Origin: Pseudomonas sp. M30-35
Lineage (GTDB): Bacteria > Pseudomonadota > Gammaproteobacteria > Pseudomonadales > Pseudomonadaceae
Assembly: GCF_002163625.1 (NCBI RefSeq)
Contig: NZ_CP020892.1
Span: 62,001-126,000 of the forward strand
Direction: 5' to 3'
Length of the DNA stretch: 64,000 bases
Shown here: piece by piece, positions 34,800 to 43,896 of the stretch
Layout: each line of letters starts with the position of its first letter
How positions within the stretch are numbered: position 1 is the first letter of the stretch
The notes under the pieces: model-generated
Database searches by the model: none
Seen by the model: the letters and a program-made list of their open reading frames with translations, nothing else
Told to the model about the DNA's origin: nothing
Position numbers and translations under genes: made by a program

Positions 34800-35699
34800 C
34801 TATAAGTTGAAGAAGAAGTAATGATCCACCAGCAACGCGATGAACAACAGAAACAGGTACCAGATACTGTACTTGAAGGTGTTGATTGCCGCGTGCGGTT
34901 TGCTGTCACGGTACAACACCACTGACCACTGCAGAAAGCGTGCACCCAAAACCACTGCGCAGACCAAGTACAGCAGGCCGCTCATGTGGATAGCGTAAGG
35001 CAGCAGGGTAACGGCGAACATCATGCAGGTGTAAAGAATGATGTGAACCTTTGTGTAATGTTCGCCGTGGGTGACCGGCAGCATTGGGATATCGGCTTTG
35101 GCGTATTCCTCTTTGCGGTGGATGGCTAGCGCCCAAAAGTGCGGCGGCGTCCAGGCGAAGATAATCAATACCAGCAGCAGTGGTTCGGCGCTGATATGCC
35201 CGGTGACTGCAACCCAGCCCAACAGCGGTGGCGCTGCGCCAGCCAAGCCGCCGATGACTATATTCTGCGGCGTCGCACGTTTCAAAAAGCCGGTGTAGAG
35301 CACTGCATAACCGAGCAGCGAGGCGAGCGTCAGCCAGGCAGCCAGTTCGTTAGTAAATGCCAGCAACAGTGACATTCCGCTTATGGCCAAGAGCAATGCA
35401 AAGCTCAGCGCCAGAACAGGTGACATGCGTCCAGACGTTACGGGACGTTTGTGGGTGCGAGCCATGATCGAGTCGATACGTCGGTCAACCACATGATTCA
35501 CTGCGGCCGCAGCTCCTGCGCATAAACCAATGCCGAGGTTGCCGAAAATCAATACCTGCCAGGCCACGCCCGCTCGCGTCGCGAGAAACATACCGACCAG
35601 TGAGGTGATCAGCATCAGCACCACGACACGTGGCTTGGTCAGTTCGAGAAAGTCACGCCAGCTCAGGTGTGTCGCTTGTTCGCGTAATAGAGTTGCCAT
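34800..35699 (-). CDS. cyoE: Protoheme IX farnesyltransferase (heme O synthase)
   Basis: A 299-residue UbiA-type prenyltransferase with about nine membrane helices, the LTKPRVVVLMLIT start, the Asp-rich NHVVDRRIDSIMARTHKRP (farnesyl diphosphate binding), and a second loop HRKEEYAKADIPMLPV. It makes heme O from heme B, the precursor of heme A for the adjacent aa3 oxidase. The start at 35699 is preferred to 35738, which would overlap the ctaA stop codon. ctaA ends 16 bp upstream. Confidence 0.94.
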   Translation of the reverse strand: MATLLREQATHLSWRDFLELTKPRVVVLMLITSLVGMFLATRAGVAWQVLIFGNLGIGLCAGAAAAVNHVVDRRIDSIMARTHKRPVTSGRMSPVLALSFALLLAISGMSLLLAFTNELAAWLTLASLLGYAVLYTGFLKRATPQNIVIGGLAGAAPPLLGWVAVTGHISAEPLLLVLIIFAWTPPHFWALAIHRKEEYAKADIPMLPVTHGEHYTKVHIILYTCMMFAVTLLPYAIHMSGLLYLVCAVVLGARFLQWSVVLYRDSKPHAAINTFKYSIWYLFLLFIALLVDHYFFFNL

Positions 35700-35715
35700 G
35701 CGGTTACCCCTTTTC

Positions 35716-36777
35716 TTATGCGTTAGACGCTCGTACAACGTCTGACTTTTGCAGCAAAGCTGTTTTCGCAGTTGCGGCCCGTGCGTAAGCAGTTGCCGGA
35801 ACGCGGACGCAGTAATTAACCAGGACCATGCACATCAGTAGCACCGCGCCGCCGGCGTTATGCGCCACTGCAACCAGCAGTGGTAGGTGAAAAATGACAT
35901 TGCTGATGCCTAAACAAACCTGCACAGCAAGCGCGAGCAAGACGCCAGTCGCCAGCCGTTTTAGCCGCGCCGCGCGTAGTTGCCAAGCTAAAAGCAGGAG
36001 CATGCAGGTGACGAGCAGAGCACCGACACGATGGGTCATGTGGATCGCTGTGCGCGCGTCACTGTCGAGTTGACCGCCAAGATAATTCGGGCCGATGTGC
36101 TGGCTGAGGTGAAAGCCATTAGCGAAGTCCATTGCTGGCCACCACTCGCCATGACATTTGGGCAAATCCACGCAGGCGACTGCGGCGTAATTACTGCTGA
36201 CCCAGCCGCCCAGTGCAATTTGGCCGATAACCAAGGCCAATGCTGCGCCAGCAAGCAACCTTAAACGTGGCGGGATTGAGGGGATTGTCGGTGCCTTACC
36301 CGATAGCCGCACGGTGAGTAAAAATAACAAGCTCAAGGTGGCAAAGCCGCCAAGTAGATGCAGGGTCACCACTTGTGGCCAAAGCTTGAGGGTGACCGTC
36401 CACATGCCGAAAGCGGCTTGCACAATCACTAGCCCAAGTAACAGTAACGGCAGTTTTACCGGTTGCCCAGCTCGCCCATGTTGCCTAAGGGCATGCACCG
36501 CTAAACCCAGCATCACTAAACCAAGGGTGCCAGCAAAGTAGCGGTGAATCATTTCTGCCCAGCCCTTGGCGACCTCCACCGGTGCAGCTGGGAATCGCGA
36601 TTGGGCTAGCCCTTGCGCGTGTTCGCTCATGGGTACGCCGATAAATCCGTAGCAACCTGGCCAGTCCGGACAGCCGAGCCCTGAGTGACTTAGGCGCGTA
36701 TATGCACCCAATATCACTACAACGGCTGCAAGCAATGTGGCAAACAATGCAAAGCGATAGCCCGGTTTAGTCATCAT
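35716..36777 (-). CDS. ctaA: Heme A synthase (COX15/CtaA)
   Basis: A 353-residue enzyme with about eight membrane helices that oxidises the C8 methyl of heme O to a formyl group. Heme-ligand histidines lie in the conserved MIHRYFAG, VTLHLLGGF, MTHRVGA and AVAHNAGG. A cysteine pair in the CVDLPKC loop is typical. GGAG precedes two adjacent ATGs (36777, 36774) and either may be used. It works with the downstream cyoE to supply heme A. Confidence 0.92.
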   Translation of the reverse strand: MMTKPGYRFALFATLLAAVVVILGAYTRLSHSGLGCPDWPGCYGFIGVPMSEHAQGLAQSRFPAAPVEVAKGWAEMIHRYFAGTLGLVMLGLAVHALRQHGRAGQPVKLPLLLLGLVIVQAAFGMWTVTLKLWPQVVTLHLLGGFATLSLLFLLTVRLSGKAPTIPSIPPRLRLLAGAALALVIGQIALGGWVSSNYAAVACVDLPKCHGEWWPAMDFANGFHLSQHIGPNYLGGQLDSDARTAIHMTHRVGALLVTCMLLLLAWQLRAARLKRLATGVLLALAVQVCLGISNVIFHLPLLVAVAHNAGGAVLLMCMVLVNYCVRVPATAYARAATAKTALLQKSDVVRASNA

Positions 36778-36804
36778 GCACACTCCCTAAGTGCAAATCT
36801 GCTT

Positions 36805-37401
36805 TCAGCCAATGCGCGACAGTTTGAGCAAGTGCTGCAAGTCTTTTAGTGTTTCTTTGCCGTTGTTGTTGCTGTCATAACGCAGCACCAGATTGCCGTG
36901 TGGATCGACAATCCACAGTTGCGCCTCTTCGGCCTTGGCGCCGGTTAGTTGCAGGGTTTTCTGGTAGCGAGACAACTCCAGCGAATGCTGGGCAAGTTGT
37001 GGATATTCACGTTTGAGCTGATGGTCGTAATCACTGCTAACCGGCTGGCTGGTGGCGAGCGTATGAGTGGCTCGGGTGGCGTCGCGGTTAAGGCCGATGT
37101 TGATTTGGCGCGCTAGAAATACCAGCTTCTTGCAGTCTTCCGTACAGGCATTGGGTGCGGTCACGAGTAGCTGCCAGCGTTTATCCTCGGCGCCGTTAAC
37201 ACCGAGGTTTTCGAGGTTTTCCCCGGTACCAAGGAGCTCGCCGTGGTAGTTGCGGCTTTCTGGTACCCAGAAATTGCCGTAAAACATGGCCGTTGCCAGC
37301 ACCATCGGACCAATCACGATGGCCAGTATCAGCAGCAGCTGTAAGCGCCCGGTAACCCGACTTCTTGGCGTTGTATCAGGCATGGTGATGCTTGGGTTCA
37401 T
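36805..37401 (-). CDS. Single-helix protein of the cytochrome oxidase cluster (PA0111-like)
   Basis: A 198-residue protein with one N-terminal membrane helix (about 22-42) and an extracytoplasmic domain with CTEDCKKLVFLARQINIGLN and a final LWIVDPHGNLVLRYD. The fold pattern and the CxxxC motif recall SCO/thioredoxin-like proteins, but the usual copper-site surroundings are missing. It probably assists cytochrome oxidase assembly, judged only by context between SURF1 and ctaA. The start at 37401 has GGAG 7 bases ahead and overlaps the SURF1 gene by 26 bp. Confidence 0.75.
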   Translation of the reverse strand: MNPSITMPDTTPRSRVTGRLQLLLILAIVIGPMVLATAMFYGNFWVPESRNYHGELLGTGENLENLGVNGAEDKRWQLLVTAPNACTEDCKKLVFLARQINIGLNRDATRATHTLATSQPVSSDYDHQLKREYPQLAQHSLELSRYQKTLQLTGAKAEEAQLWIVDPHGNLVLRYDSNNNGKETLKDLQHLLKLSRIG

Positions 37402-38107
37402 TGTGCGGCTCCCGTGCGTTATGCACACCTAGGTAAATGAACAATCCGATTAGGGTCAGCGCCAGTGCGAACCACTGCACGGCGTAGCCAACGTGTTTGT
37501 CTGGGCTCATCGATACCACTGGCCACTGCGTTTCAAATGCAGCGGGCCCGGGTTCAATTCGCAGCTCATTAGCCAAGCCTGCTCGACCGAGTTGTTGCCA
37601 CAGGGTTTTGGCGTCGACTTTGGTGATCAGTCTTGGCCAAGCGCTACTCGCGGCAACGTCCTGTAGTTGCAGACCATCACCCAATGACACATAGACCGTT
37701 GCATTGAGGTGCAACCTTGAGTCCGGGGTGTCGAACGCTGGAGCTATTCGCCGGTCGGGCCATGGCAACCAACCGCGGTTAAGCAGTACCCATAAGCCGC
37801 TGATTTGATCGTAAAAGGGTTGCAGTACTTCAACGCCTGCGTGGCCGTCACGAATACGGTTATCCAAGAGCAGGCTGTGCTGGCTATCGAAGGAGCCCTG
37901 CAACTTGACCCGCACGTAGGCTATGTCCTTTTGGCCTTCAAGCTGGTTCAGGCTGATCGGCGCGGAGATTTCTTGCAGTTGATGAGCGGCCAGCATTTGC
38001 CTTTTTTGTTCGGCTCGGTCGAGTTGCCAAACGCCCAGACCCACCAGCACGGGCAGCAAGATAAGCACTGCTATGCCTGGAATAACGCCCGGACGAAAGC
38101 CGATCAT
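37376..38107 (-). CDS. SURF1-family oxidase assembly protein
   Basis: A 243-residue protein with the SURF1 layout: an N-terminal helix (about 8-28), the conserved GVWQLDRAEQKRQML and LDNRIRDGHAGVEVLQPF, LLNRGWLP, and a second helix near the end (about 212-230), with a short His-rich tail PKHHHA. SURF1 binds heme A and helps insert it into subunit I. The order SURF1-PA0111-ctaA-cyoE-senC is the usual pseudomonad one. Confidence 0.92.
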   Translation of the reverse strand: MIGFRPGVIPGIAVLILLPVLVGLGVWQLDRAEQKRQMLAAHQLQEISAPISLNQLEGQKDIAYVRVKLQGSFDSQHSLLLDNRIRDGHAGVEVLQPFYDQISGLWVLLNRGWLPWPDRRIAPAFDTPDSRLHLNATVYVSLGDGLQLQDVAASSAWPRLITKVDAKTLWQQLGRAGLANELRIEPGPAAFETQWPVVSMSPDKHVGYAVQWFALALTLIGLFIYLGVHNAREPHNEPKHHHA

Positions 38108-38194
38108 GACATCTGCCTAAGTAACCCGACGAAGCTGGCTATACTGTTTGTTGAGTGCATTTCACTCCCCCCGGAGCCATCTAAGGAGTCACGC

Positions 38195-38398
38195 ATGCTT
38201 AAAGCCGCGATCATCCTGCTACTGCTTGCGACCCTGGTCAGCTTGTTCAGTGGCCTGTTCTTTTTGGTTAAAGATGAAGGCCATGGCTCGCGAGTGGTCA
38301 ACTCGCTGACCGTCCGAGTTGGTTTGACCGCTGCAACCGTAGCGCTTATCGCTTGGGGTTTTTACAGCGGTCAGTTGGTCAGTCATGTCACTTGGTGA
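38195..38398 (+). CDS. Twin-transmembrane protein, DUF2909
   Basis: A 67-residue protein with two membrane helices (about 4-24 and 44-62) around a short loop VKDEGHGSRVVNSLTVRVGL, which is the DUF2909 pattern. AAGGAG lies 8 bases before the ATG. It is encoded opposite to the surrounding cox genes, in the 332-bp gap between coxC and SURF1, as I recall for other pseudomonads. Its role is unknown; context suggests oxidase-related membrane function. Confidence 0.85.
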   Translation: MLKAAIILLLLATLVSLFSGLFFLVKDEGHGSRVVNSLTVRVGLTAATVALIAWGFYSGQLVSHVTW

Positions 38399-38439
38399 TC
38401 CCTTCCTGAACCTTCAAAAAGTAAGTCCCCGGCTCTTCG

Positions 38440-39327
38440 TCAGAGCACGTAGACGAAGATAAACAAGCCAAGCCAGACCACATCCACGAAGTGCCAGTAC
38501 CAGCTGGCTGCTTCAAACCCGAAGTGTTTCTCCGGGTTGAAGTGCCCCTTCATCACGCGCATCAACATCACGAACAGGATCAGTGCGCCCATGGTGACGT
38601 GCGCACCGTGGAAGCCTGTGAGCATAAAAAATGTTGCTCCATAGATCCCTGAACCCAGAGTCAGGCCCAGGTCGTTGTAGGCTTCGTAGTATTCGTAGGC
38701 TTGTAAAAACAGGAAGAGCACACCGAGCACCACGGTGAGTGCAAGCCAGGCTTTGAGTGCGCCGCGCTTGTCTTTTTTCAAGGCATGGTGAGCGAAGGTC
38801 ACGGTGAAACTGGAACTGACCAGCAAGATGGTGTTGATCAATGGCAGGTGCCAAGGGTCAATCACACCGCTTGCAGGCGGAAACAGTTTTGGATCGGGCG
38901 TGTTCAGCAGTGGCCAAGTGAACTGGAAGTTCGGCCACAGCATATTGGCAACGCCTTTAGCACCTTCACCGCCGAGCCAAGGTCCGGCAAGGTGGCGAAC
39001 ATAGAACAGTGCGCCGAAGAATGCGGCAAAGAACATCACCTCGGAAAAGATAAACCAACTCATGCCCCAGCGAAACGAGCGGTCCATCTGTGGGCTGTAG
39101 AGCCCTTCGTGACTTTCTTTGATCACGCTGCCGAACCAGCCAAACAGCATGTAGGCGAGAAACAAGCCGCCAATAAAGAAAATCAGTGGGCCATGCGAAT
39201 CGGGGCGCTCGGCAGACATGTCATTGAACCAGGTGCCAACCCCGTAAACGCTGATCAGCATGCCAAAGGTGGCAATGATTGGCCACTTGCTTTGTGACGG
39301 TACGTAATACGTTTCGTGAGACGCCAT
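38440..39327 (-). CDS. coxC: Cytochrome c oxidase subunit III
   Basis: A 295-residue subunit with seven membrane helices, beginning MASHETYYVPSQSKWPI, with FIFSEVMFFAAFFGALFY, GFHGAHVTMGALIL and a C-terminal WYWHFVDVVWLGLFI. The start at 39327 follows AAGGAG; an in-frame upstream ATG at 39411 lies before the ribosome site and is rejected. It is encoded downstream of coxB, coxA and ctaG in one transcriptional direction. Confidence 0.95.
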   Translation of the reverse strand: MASHETYYVPSQSKWPIIATFGMLISVYGVGTWFNDMSAERPDSHGPLIFFIGGLFLAYMLFGWFGSVIKESHEGLYSPQMDRSFRWGMSWFIFSEVMFFAAFFGALFYVRHLAGPWLGGEGAKGVANMLWPNFQFTWPLLNTPDPKLFPPASGVIDPWHLPLINTILLVSSSFTVTFAHHALKKDKRGALKAWLALTVVLGVLFLFLQAYEYYEAYNDLGLTLGSGIYGATFFMLTGFHGAHVTMGALILFVMLMRVMKGHFNPEKHFGFEAASWYWHFVDVVWLGLFIFVYVL

Positions 39328-39361
39328 CTTTGTTCTCCTTATTAAGGCGAAACTACGCTCA

Positions 39362-39916
39362 TTACTTATGACTAACCTGCGCGACCGGTGGGATGCGGGC
39401 AGTGACATCAAACAAGGTGTACGCCAGCGTCAGGTGATGCACGTCGGCGGGTAGATCTTTATCAACGATAAATCGCACCGGCATTTCAATTTGTTCGCCG
39501 GGCTGGAGGATTTGCTGGGTGAAACAGAAGCACTCGGTTTTATGAAAATAGGCAGCAGCCTTGGACGGTGCAACGCTTGGAATTGCTTGAGCCGTCATCG
39601 GTTTATCGGTTGGGTTACTGGCCACAAACACCATCTGGTTGGTTGCGCCCGGGTGCACCACAATGTCATCCGCCATCGGTTTGAATTTCCAAGGCATGTC
39701 GACGTTGTTGGTGGCCAGAAACTGCACCCGCACCTGACGTTCGTTGTTTTCAACTTGAGCACCTTCAAAAGCTGAGCCGCTGATTTTGCCATTAATGCCG
39801 AACGCTTGGCACATCACGTCGTAAATCGGCACCAGTGCAAAGCCAAAAGCAAACATGCCCACCACCACGCCTAATAGGCGTAGCACAAGACGGCGGTTGG
39901 GCATTGGGCTGCTCAT
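39362..39916 (-). CDS. ctaG: CtaG/Cox11 copper insertion protein
   Basis: A 184-residue protein with one N-terminal helix (about 8-28), followed by YDVMCQAFGINGK and the copper motif TECFCFTQQ. Cox11-family proteins insert copper into the CuB site of subunit I. It lies 9 bp after coxA and just before coxC, the standard order. Confidence 0.95.
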   Translation of the reverse strand: MSSPMPNRRLVLRLLGVVVGMFAFGFALVPIYDVMCQAFGINGKISGSAFEGAQVENNERQVRVQFLATNNVDMPWKFKPMADDIVVHPGATNQMVFVASNPTDKPMTAQAIPSVAPSKAAAYFHKTECFCFTQQILQPGEQIEMPVRFIVDKDLPADVHHLTLAYTLFDVTARIPPVAQVSHK

Positions 39917-39925
39917 GCGAACTCC

Positions 39926-41515
39926 TTATTTAACTTCAGGTGGCGTGGAGAAGGTGTGGTAAGGCGCAGGCGAAGGAATCGTCCACTCCAGGCCATCAGC
40001 TCCATCCCAAGGCTTGGCTGGCGCAGGTTTGCCGCCGCGAATGCACTTGATGACGATGAACAGGAACAATAGCTGTGTGGCGCCGAACATGAATGCCCCA
40101 ATCGAGGACACCATGTTGAAGTTGGCGAACATCAGGTTGTAGTCCGGAATCCGTCTTGGCATGCCAGCAAGACCGACGAAGTGCATCGGGAAGAACGCCA
40201 TGTTCATGCCGATGAAGCTCATCCAGAAATGCAGTTTGCCGAGGGTTTCGTCGTACATGTGCCCAGTCCACTTCGGCAGCCAGTAGTAGGCTGAGGCGAA
40301 GATGCCGAAGATCGCGCCGGGTACCAGTACATAGTGGAAGTGCGCCACTACAAAGTAGGTGTCGTGGTACTGGAAGTCAGCGGGTGCAATCGCCAACATC
40401 AGACCGGAGAAACCACCGATGGTGAACAGGATGACGAACGCTACAGCGAACAGCATCGGCGTCTCGAAGGTCATTGAGCCTTGCCACATGGTGCTCGCCC
40501 AGTTGAACACCTTGACCCCGGTGGGCACGGCAATCATCAGGGTGGCATACATAAAGAACAACTCACCGGTGAGCGGGATACCCACGGTGAACATGTGGTG
40601 CGCCCAGACGATAAACGACAAGAAGGCAATCGAGGCTGTCGCGTACACCATCGAGGTGTAGCCAAATAATGGCTTACGCGCGAAGGCTGGAATGATTGCG
40701 CTGACGGCGCCAAACGCCGGCAGAATCATGATGTACACCTCAGGGTGACCGAAGAACCAGAACACATGCTGGAACAGCACCGGATCACCACCACCGGCCG
40801 CACTGAAGAAGCTGGTGCCGAAGTGAATATCCATCAACATCATGGTTACGACACCCGCCAACACTGGCATTACCGCGATCAGCAGGAAGGCGGTGATTAG
40901 CCATGTCCAGACAAACAGCGGCATTTTCATCAATGTCATGCCGGGGGCACGCAGGTTAAGGATGGTCGCAATCACGTTGATCGCGCCCATGATTGAGCTA
41001 ACCCCCATCAAGTGAATGGCGAAGATGAAAAACGTCACGCTTTCAGGTGCGTAGGTTGTCGACAGCGGGGCATAAAAGGTCCAGCCGAAGTTCGGCCCGC
41101 CGCCCGGCATAAACAACGTACTGATCAATAAAGCAAAGGCTGCAGGCAGCAACCAGAAGCTGAAGTTGTTCATGCGCGGCAGGGCCATGTCTGGCGCGCC
41201 GATCATCAGTGGCACCATCCAGTTGGCCAGCCCGACAAATGCAGGCATTACTGCACCGAAGACCATGATCAGGCCGTGCATGGTAGTCATTTGGTTAAAG
41301 AATTCCGGCTGCACGATTTGCAGTCCGGGTTGAAACAACTCAGCACGAATAACCATGGCAAAGCTGCCGCCAAGCAGGAACATGGCGAAGCTGAACCACA
41401 GGTACATGGTGCCAATATCTTTGTGGTTGGTGGTCAACACCCAACGCATCAGGCCTTTAGCTGGGCCGTGGTGATGGTCATGTCCTGCATGACCGTGGTC
41501 GATCACTGCACTCAT
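39926..41515 (-). CDS. coxA: Cytochrome c oxidase subunit I (aa3 type)
   Basis: A 529-residue subunit with twelve membrane helices and intact heme a/a3 and CuB ligands: MTTMHGLIMV, FWFFGHPEVYIMILPAFG with the His-Tyr cross-link pair, WAHHMFTVG and VVAHFHYVLV. The K- and D-channel features indicate the A family (GHPEVY). The N-terminal tail is His-rich (DHGHAGHDHHHGPAKG), a common pseudomonad trait. It starts one base after the coxB stop codon. Confidence 0.97.
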   Translation of the reverse strand: MSAVIDHGHAGHDHHHGPAKGLMRWVLTTNHKDIGTMYLWFSFAMFLLGGSFAMVIRAELFQPGLQIVQPEFFNQMTTMHGLIMVFGAVMPAFVGLANWMVPLMIGAPDMALPRMNNFSFWLLPAAFALLISTLFMPGGGPNFGWTFYAPLSTTYAPESVTFFIFAIHLMGVSSIMGAINVIATILNLRAPGMTLMKMPLFVWTWLITAFLLIAVMPVLAGVVTMMLMDIHFGTSFFSAAGGGDPVLFQHVFWFFGHPEVYIMILPAFGAVSAIIPAFARKPLFGYTSMVYATASIAFLSFIVWAHHMFTVGIPLTGELFFMYATLMIAVPTGVKVFNWASTMWQGSMTFETPMLFAVAFVILFTIGGFSGLMLAIAPADFQYHDTYFVVAHFHYVLVPGAIFGIFASAYYWLPKWTGHMYDETLGKLHFWMSFIGMNMAFFPMHFVGLAGMPRRIPDYNLMFANFNMVSSIGAFMFGATQLLFLFIVIKCIRGGKPAPAKPWDGADGLEWTIPSPAPYHTFSTPPEVK

Positions 41516-41516
41516 G

Positions 41517-42644
41517 TCATTGCTCCTCGGCTTGCTTGAGCTCTAGCACTTCTTTGGGGGTGACCATATCGCCTACCTTGTTACCCCAAGCATTACGCTC
41601 GTAGGTGACTACCGCCGCGATATCGACTTCAGAAAGTTGTTTGCCGAAGGCTGCCATTGAGGTGCCTGGCTTGCCATGGAAGACAATATCGAGGTGATCC
41701 TCTTTTGGCCCCGTGGCGATTTCCGAGCCATCCAGCGCCGGGAACATAGGCGGTAAACCTTGGCCTTCCGCTTGGTGACATGAGACGCATGCGGTGTGGT
41801 AAACCTTGTCGCCGCGTGCGACCAACTCTTCAAGCGTCCAGTCTTTCTCGGTCAGCTCTTTGAGTTTTGCCGTTTCGGCTTTCTTTTCAGCCAGCCACGC
41901 GTCGTAGTCAGGCTGCGACTTGGCTTCAACCACGATCGGCATAAAGCCGTGGTCCTTGCCGCACAGTTCAGCGCACTGGCCGCGGTAGATTCCTGGCTCA
42001 TCAATGCGTGTCCATGATTCGTTGATGAAGCCGGGAATAGCGTCCTTTTTCACCGCCAGCGCAGGCACCCACCACGCGTGGATAACGTCGGCGGAGGTAA
42101 TCAGGAAGCGGATTTTTTGACCCACAGGGACAACCAATGGCTGGTCGACCTCAAGCAGGTAATGTTCGCCTTTTTCAGCCCGGTTGCTGATTTGTTCGGC
42201 GGGGGTAGCCAAGTTGCTGAAGAACTCAACATCCTGACCGAGATACTTGTATTGCCATTTCCACTGATAGCCGGTGATCTGGATATCAACGTCTGATTCA
42301 GAGGTGTCGTAGATATCAATCAGGGTCTTGGTTGCGGGAATGGCCATCAACACCAGGATGATTAAAGGCACGATGGTCCAGAGAATCTCGACCGTGGTGC
42401 TTTCATGGAAGTTGGCGGGTACCTGGCCGGTCGAGCGTCGGTGAATAAACATCGACCAGAACATCGCGCCAAATACTATTACGCCGATGACTACGCAGAT
42501 CCAGAAAATGGTCATATGCAGGTCGAAGACAGTGCGGCTTACCTCAGTAGCTCCTGGTGTCATGTTGACAGTCCAGCTCGCCTCAGCGGTACTGAACGCC
42601 AACCACAGCAGCAGGCCCATCCAAACACGTGGATGTCGCGACAT
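41517..42644 (-). CDS. coxB: Cytochrome c oxidase subunit II fused to cytochrome c
   Basis: A 375-residue caa3-type subunit with a signal peptide, two membrane helices (about 40-62 and 85-105), and a cupredoxin domain whose CuA site is visible (HAWWVPALAVKKDAIPG; CAELCGKDHGFM). A C-terminal cytochrome c domain follows, with CVSCH and its Met in a later GTSMAAFG. The extra heme lets the oxidase take electrons directly from small cytochromes. It is the first gene of the cox operon, and its promoter lies in the 533-bp gap upstream. Confidence 0.95.
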   Translation of the reverse strand: MSRHPRVWMGLLLWLAFSTAEASWTVNMTPGATEVSRTVFDLHMTIFWICVVIGVIVFGAMFWSMFIHRRSTGQVPANFHESTTVEILWTIVPLIILVLMAIPATKTLIDIYDTSESDVDIQITGYQWKWQYKYLGQDVEFFSNLATPAEQISNRAEKGEHYLLEVDQPLVVPVGQKIRFLITSADVIHAWWVPALAVKKDAIPGFINESWTRIDEPGIYRGQCAELCGKDHGFMPIVVEAKSQPDYDAWLAEKKAETAKLKELTEKDWTLEELVARGDKVYHTACVSCHQAEGQGLPPMFPALDGSEIATGPKEDHLDIVFHGKPGTSMAAFGKQLSEVDIAAVVTYERNAWGNKVGDMVTPKEVLELKQAEEQ

Positions 42645-43177
42645 TGCGGGTTCCCCTTATGGTTCTTGTTATCCCGCCGGCGTAGCCTGCGGCAAAGGGA
42701 TCAACTACCAAGCCCTGGCGCGTGTGAACGGCCTGAGTCTGTGGCAACAACTGTCAAACCCTCTCCGTGCCGAAGCCCGTCCGGTTCCATCAAAGCAGTG
42801 CCTATCGCTCTGGAGTATAGTCGGCGACTAGCAGCCCGCAATGTGAAAGCTGAAATGGTTGATACTTCGCAAGGCTCGTCCTAAACCCCACGGACGGCGG
42901 GGCTTTGCAAATGCTGTTAGGCAATCGTTATAGCCGGCTGGTATAGAAGTTTTTAAAGTTATGACAATCGCGTCTTAGAGTTAAGCGGACAGCAACTAGG
43001 GTTGCAGGGGGCTGTTTGTCCCGGGAATCGGCGAATGTCGAAGCATCTGTAATCGTTAAGATCCACCCTTGTCTATGGAGTGACTACCCACGGGCAGTTG
43101 ATTGCTGTGCCAGATAATTAATTATTGGCTTGCACGCTGCCACTTAAGTACTAAGGCCCTCGTTAGAAGGAGCTGCC
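42645..43177. other. Long intergenic region between coxB and the PA0104-like gene
   Basis: There are 533 bp between divergent genes with no convincing open frame of its own; the plus-strand frames crossing it are coxB shadows that fade out. It must hold the coxB promoter and that of the 43178 gene. Near 42893 there is a GC-rich inverted repeat (CCCCACGGACGGCGGGG). At 43126-43140 a TTGGCTTGCACGCTGC has GG-N10-GC spacing but a poor -24 box, so it is only a weak sigma-54 candidate. I see nothing else. Confidence 0.6.
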
Positions 43178-43834
43178 ATGAACACCGCTGCTATACGCGA
43201 ACTTATCAACAAAGCGCTAAAACATGAGGCGAACACCGGCCAACTGGCCGCTCAGTTGGAGACGAAACTTAAAGATATCCACCCCTCGATCCGCTTACCT
43301 GAAGCCAACCCTTTAGCGGTGCTTATTGGCTTTGTGACGGCTTATATAGAAGAAGTGCCTCAGGTCATCGACGCGGCGACTGAGGTCGCTCGTGAGGCGG
43401 GTATAGAAGATCGAATCAAACCAGTGCTCAAGGTCGCTGAGCAATTCTTCCTGCAACCACCTGAGCTAATGTCGGGGCATGACGGCCTTGATGGTCTGCT
43501 TGATGAGGCCTATTTGGCGCACCGGTTGGTTATGGAAGTTAACGACCTGTATATCGCTCACCTCGGCCAACCGCTGATTCCGTTAGATACCACTATTGCT
43601 AACTTGATTGCTCACCAATTGATTGGCGAGTCGTTTGCCAATCAATTGGATGAAGCGGTGCATCGCACCGTGCTTGGGATGCTCAATCAAGACAGCTTCA
43701 AGCAAGGCTCGGTGGTGGCTTATCGCGAGCGCTTGAGTGCACCGAAAACCGACGCAGCATGGAAGCGTTGGCCGTGCTTTTCGGAGCAGCTGGGCGTTGA
43801 GTTGGTGCTGGATGGGCAGCGGGTTACCCAATAA
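43178..43834 (+). CDS. Conserved hypothetical helical protein (PA0104-like)
   Basis: A 218-residue soluble, mostly helical protein with no signal peptide or membrane segment. It contains LPEANPLAVLIGFVTAYIEEVP, quoted in part as NPLAVLIGFVTAYIEEVP, then DEAYLAHRLVMEVNDLY and ANLIAHQLIGESFANQLDEAV. I do not recognise the family beyond its pseudomonad position beside coxB and carbonic anhydrase (PA0104 in PAO1). GAAGGAG lies just before the ATG. A perfect hairpin follows the stop codon. Confidence 0.75.
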   Translation: MNTAAIRELINKALKHEANTGQLAAQLETKLKDIHPSIRLPEANPLAVLIGFVTAYIEEVPQVIDAATEVAREAGIEDRIKPVLKVAEQFFLQPPELMSGHDGLDGLLDEAYLAHRLVMEVNDLYIAHLGQPLIPLDTTIANLIAHQLIGESFANQLDEAVHRTVLGMLNQDSFKQGSVVAYRERLSAPKTDAAWKRWPCFSEQLGVELVLDGQRVTQ

Positions 43835-43840
43835 AACGTC

Positions 43841-43871
43841 GGCGATAATCGTTTTAATAACGATTATCGCC
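43841..43871. terminator. Bidirectional hairpin
   Basis: A perfect 13-bp stem GGCGATAATCGTT/AACGATTATCGCC with a 5-nt loop lies between the convergent PA0104-like and carbonic anhydrase genes. Confidence 0.8.
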
Positions 43872-43896
43872 GTTCAGGTGAAGCAACTGTCGTTGC

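Noticed and set aside
42405..42884. A 159-codon plus-strand frame running from coxB into the intergenic gap
   Set aside because: It begins inside coxB on the opposite strand, has no start signal, and shows no domain. It fades in the gap without a terminator.
43126..43140. Sigma-54 promoter for the PA0104-like gene
   Set aside because: The spacing is right but the -24 element is TTGGCTT. There is no upstream palindrome of the P1-P3 type.
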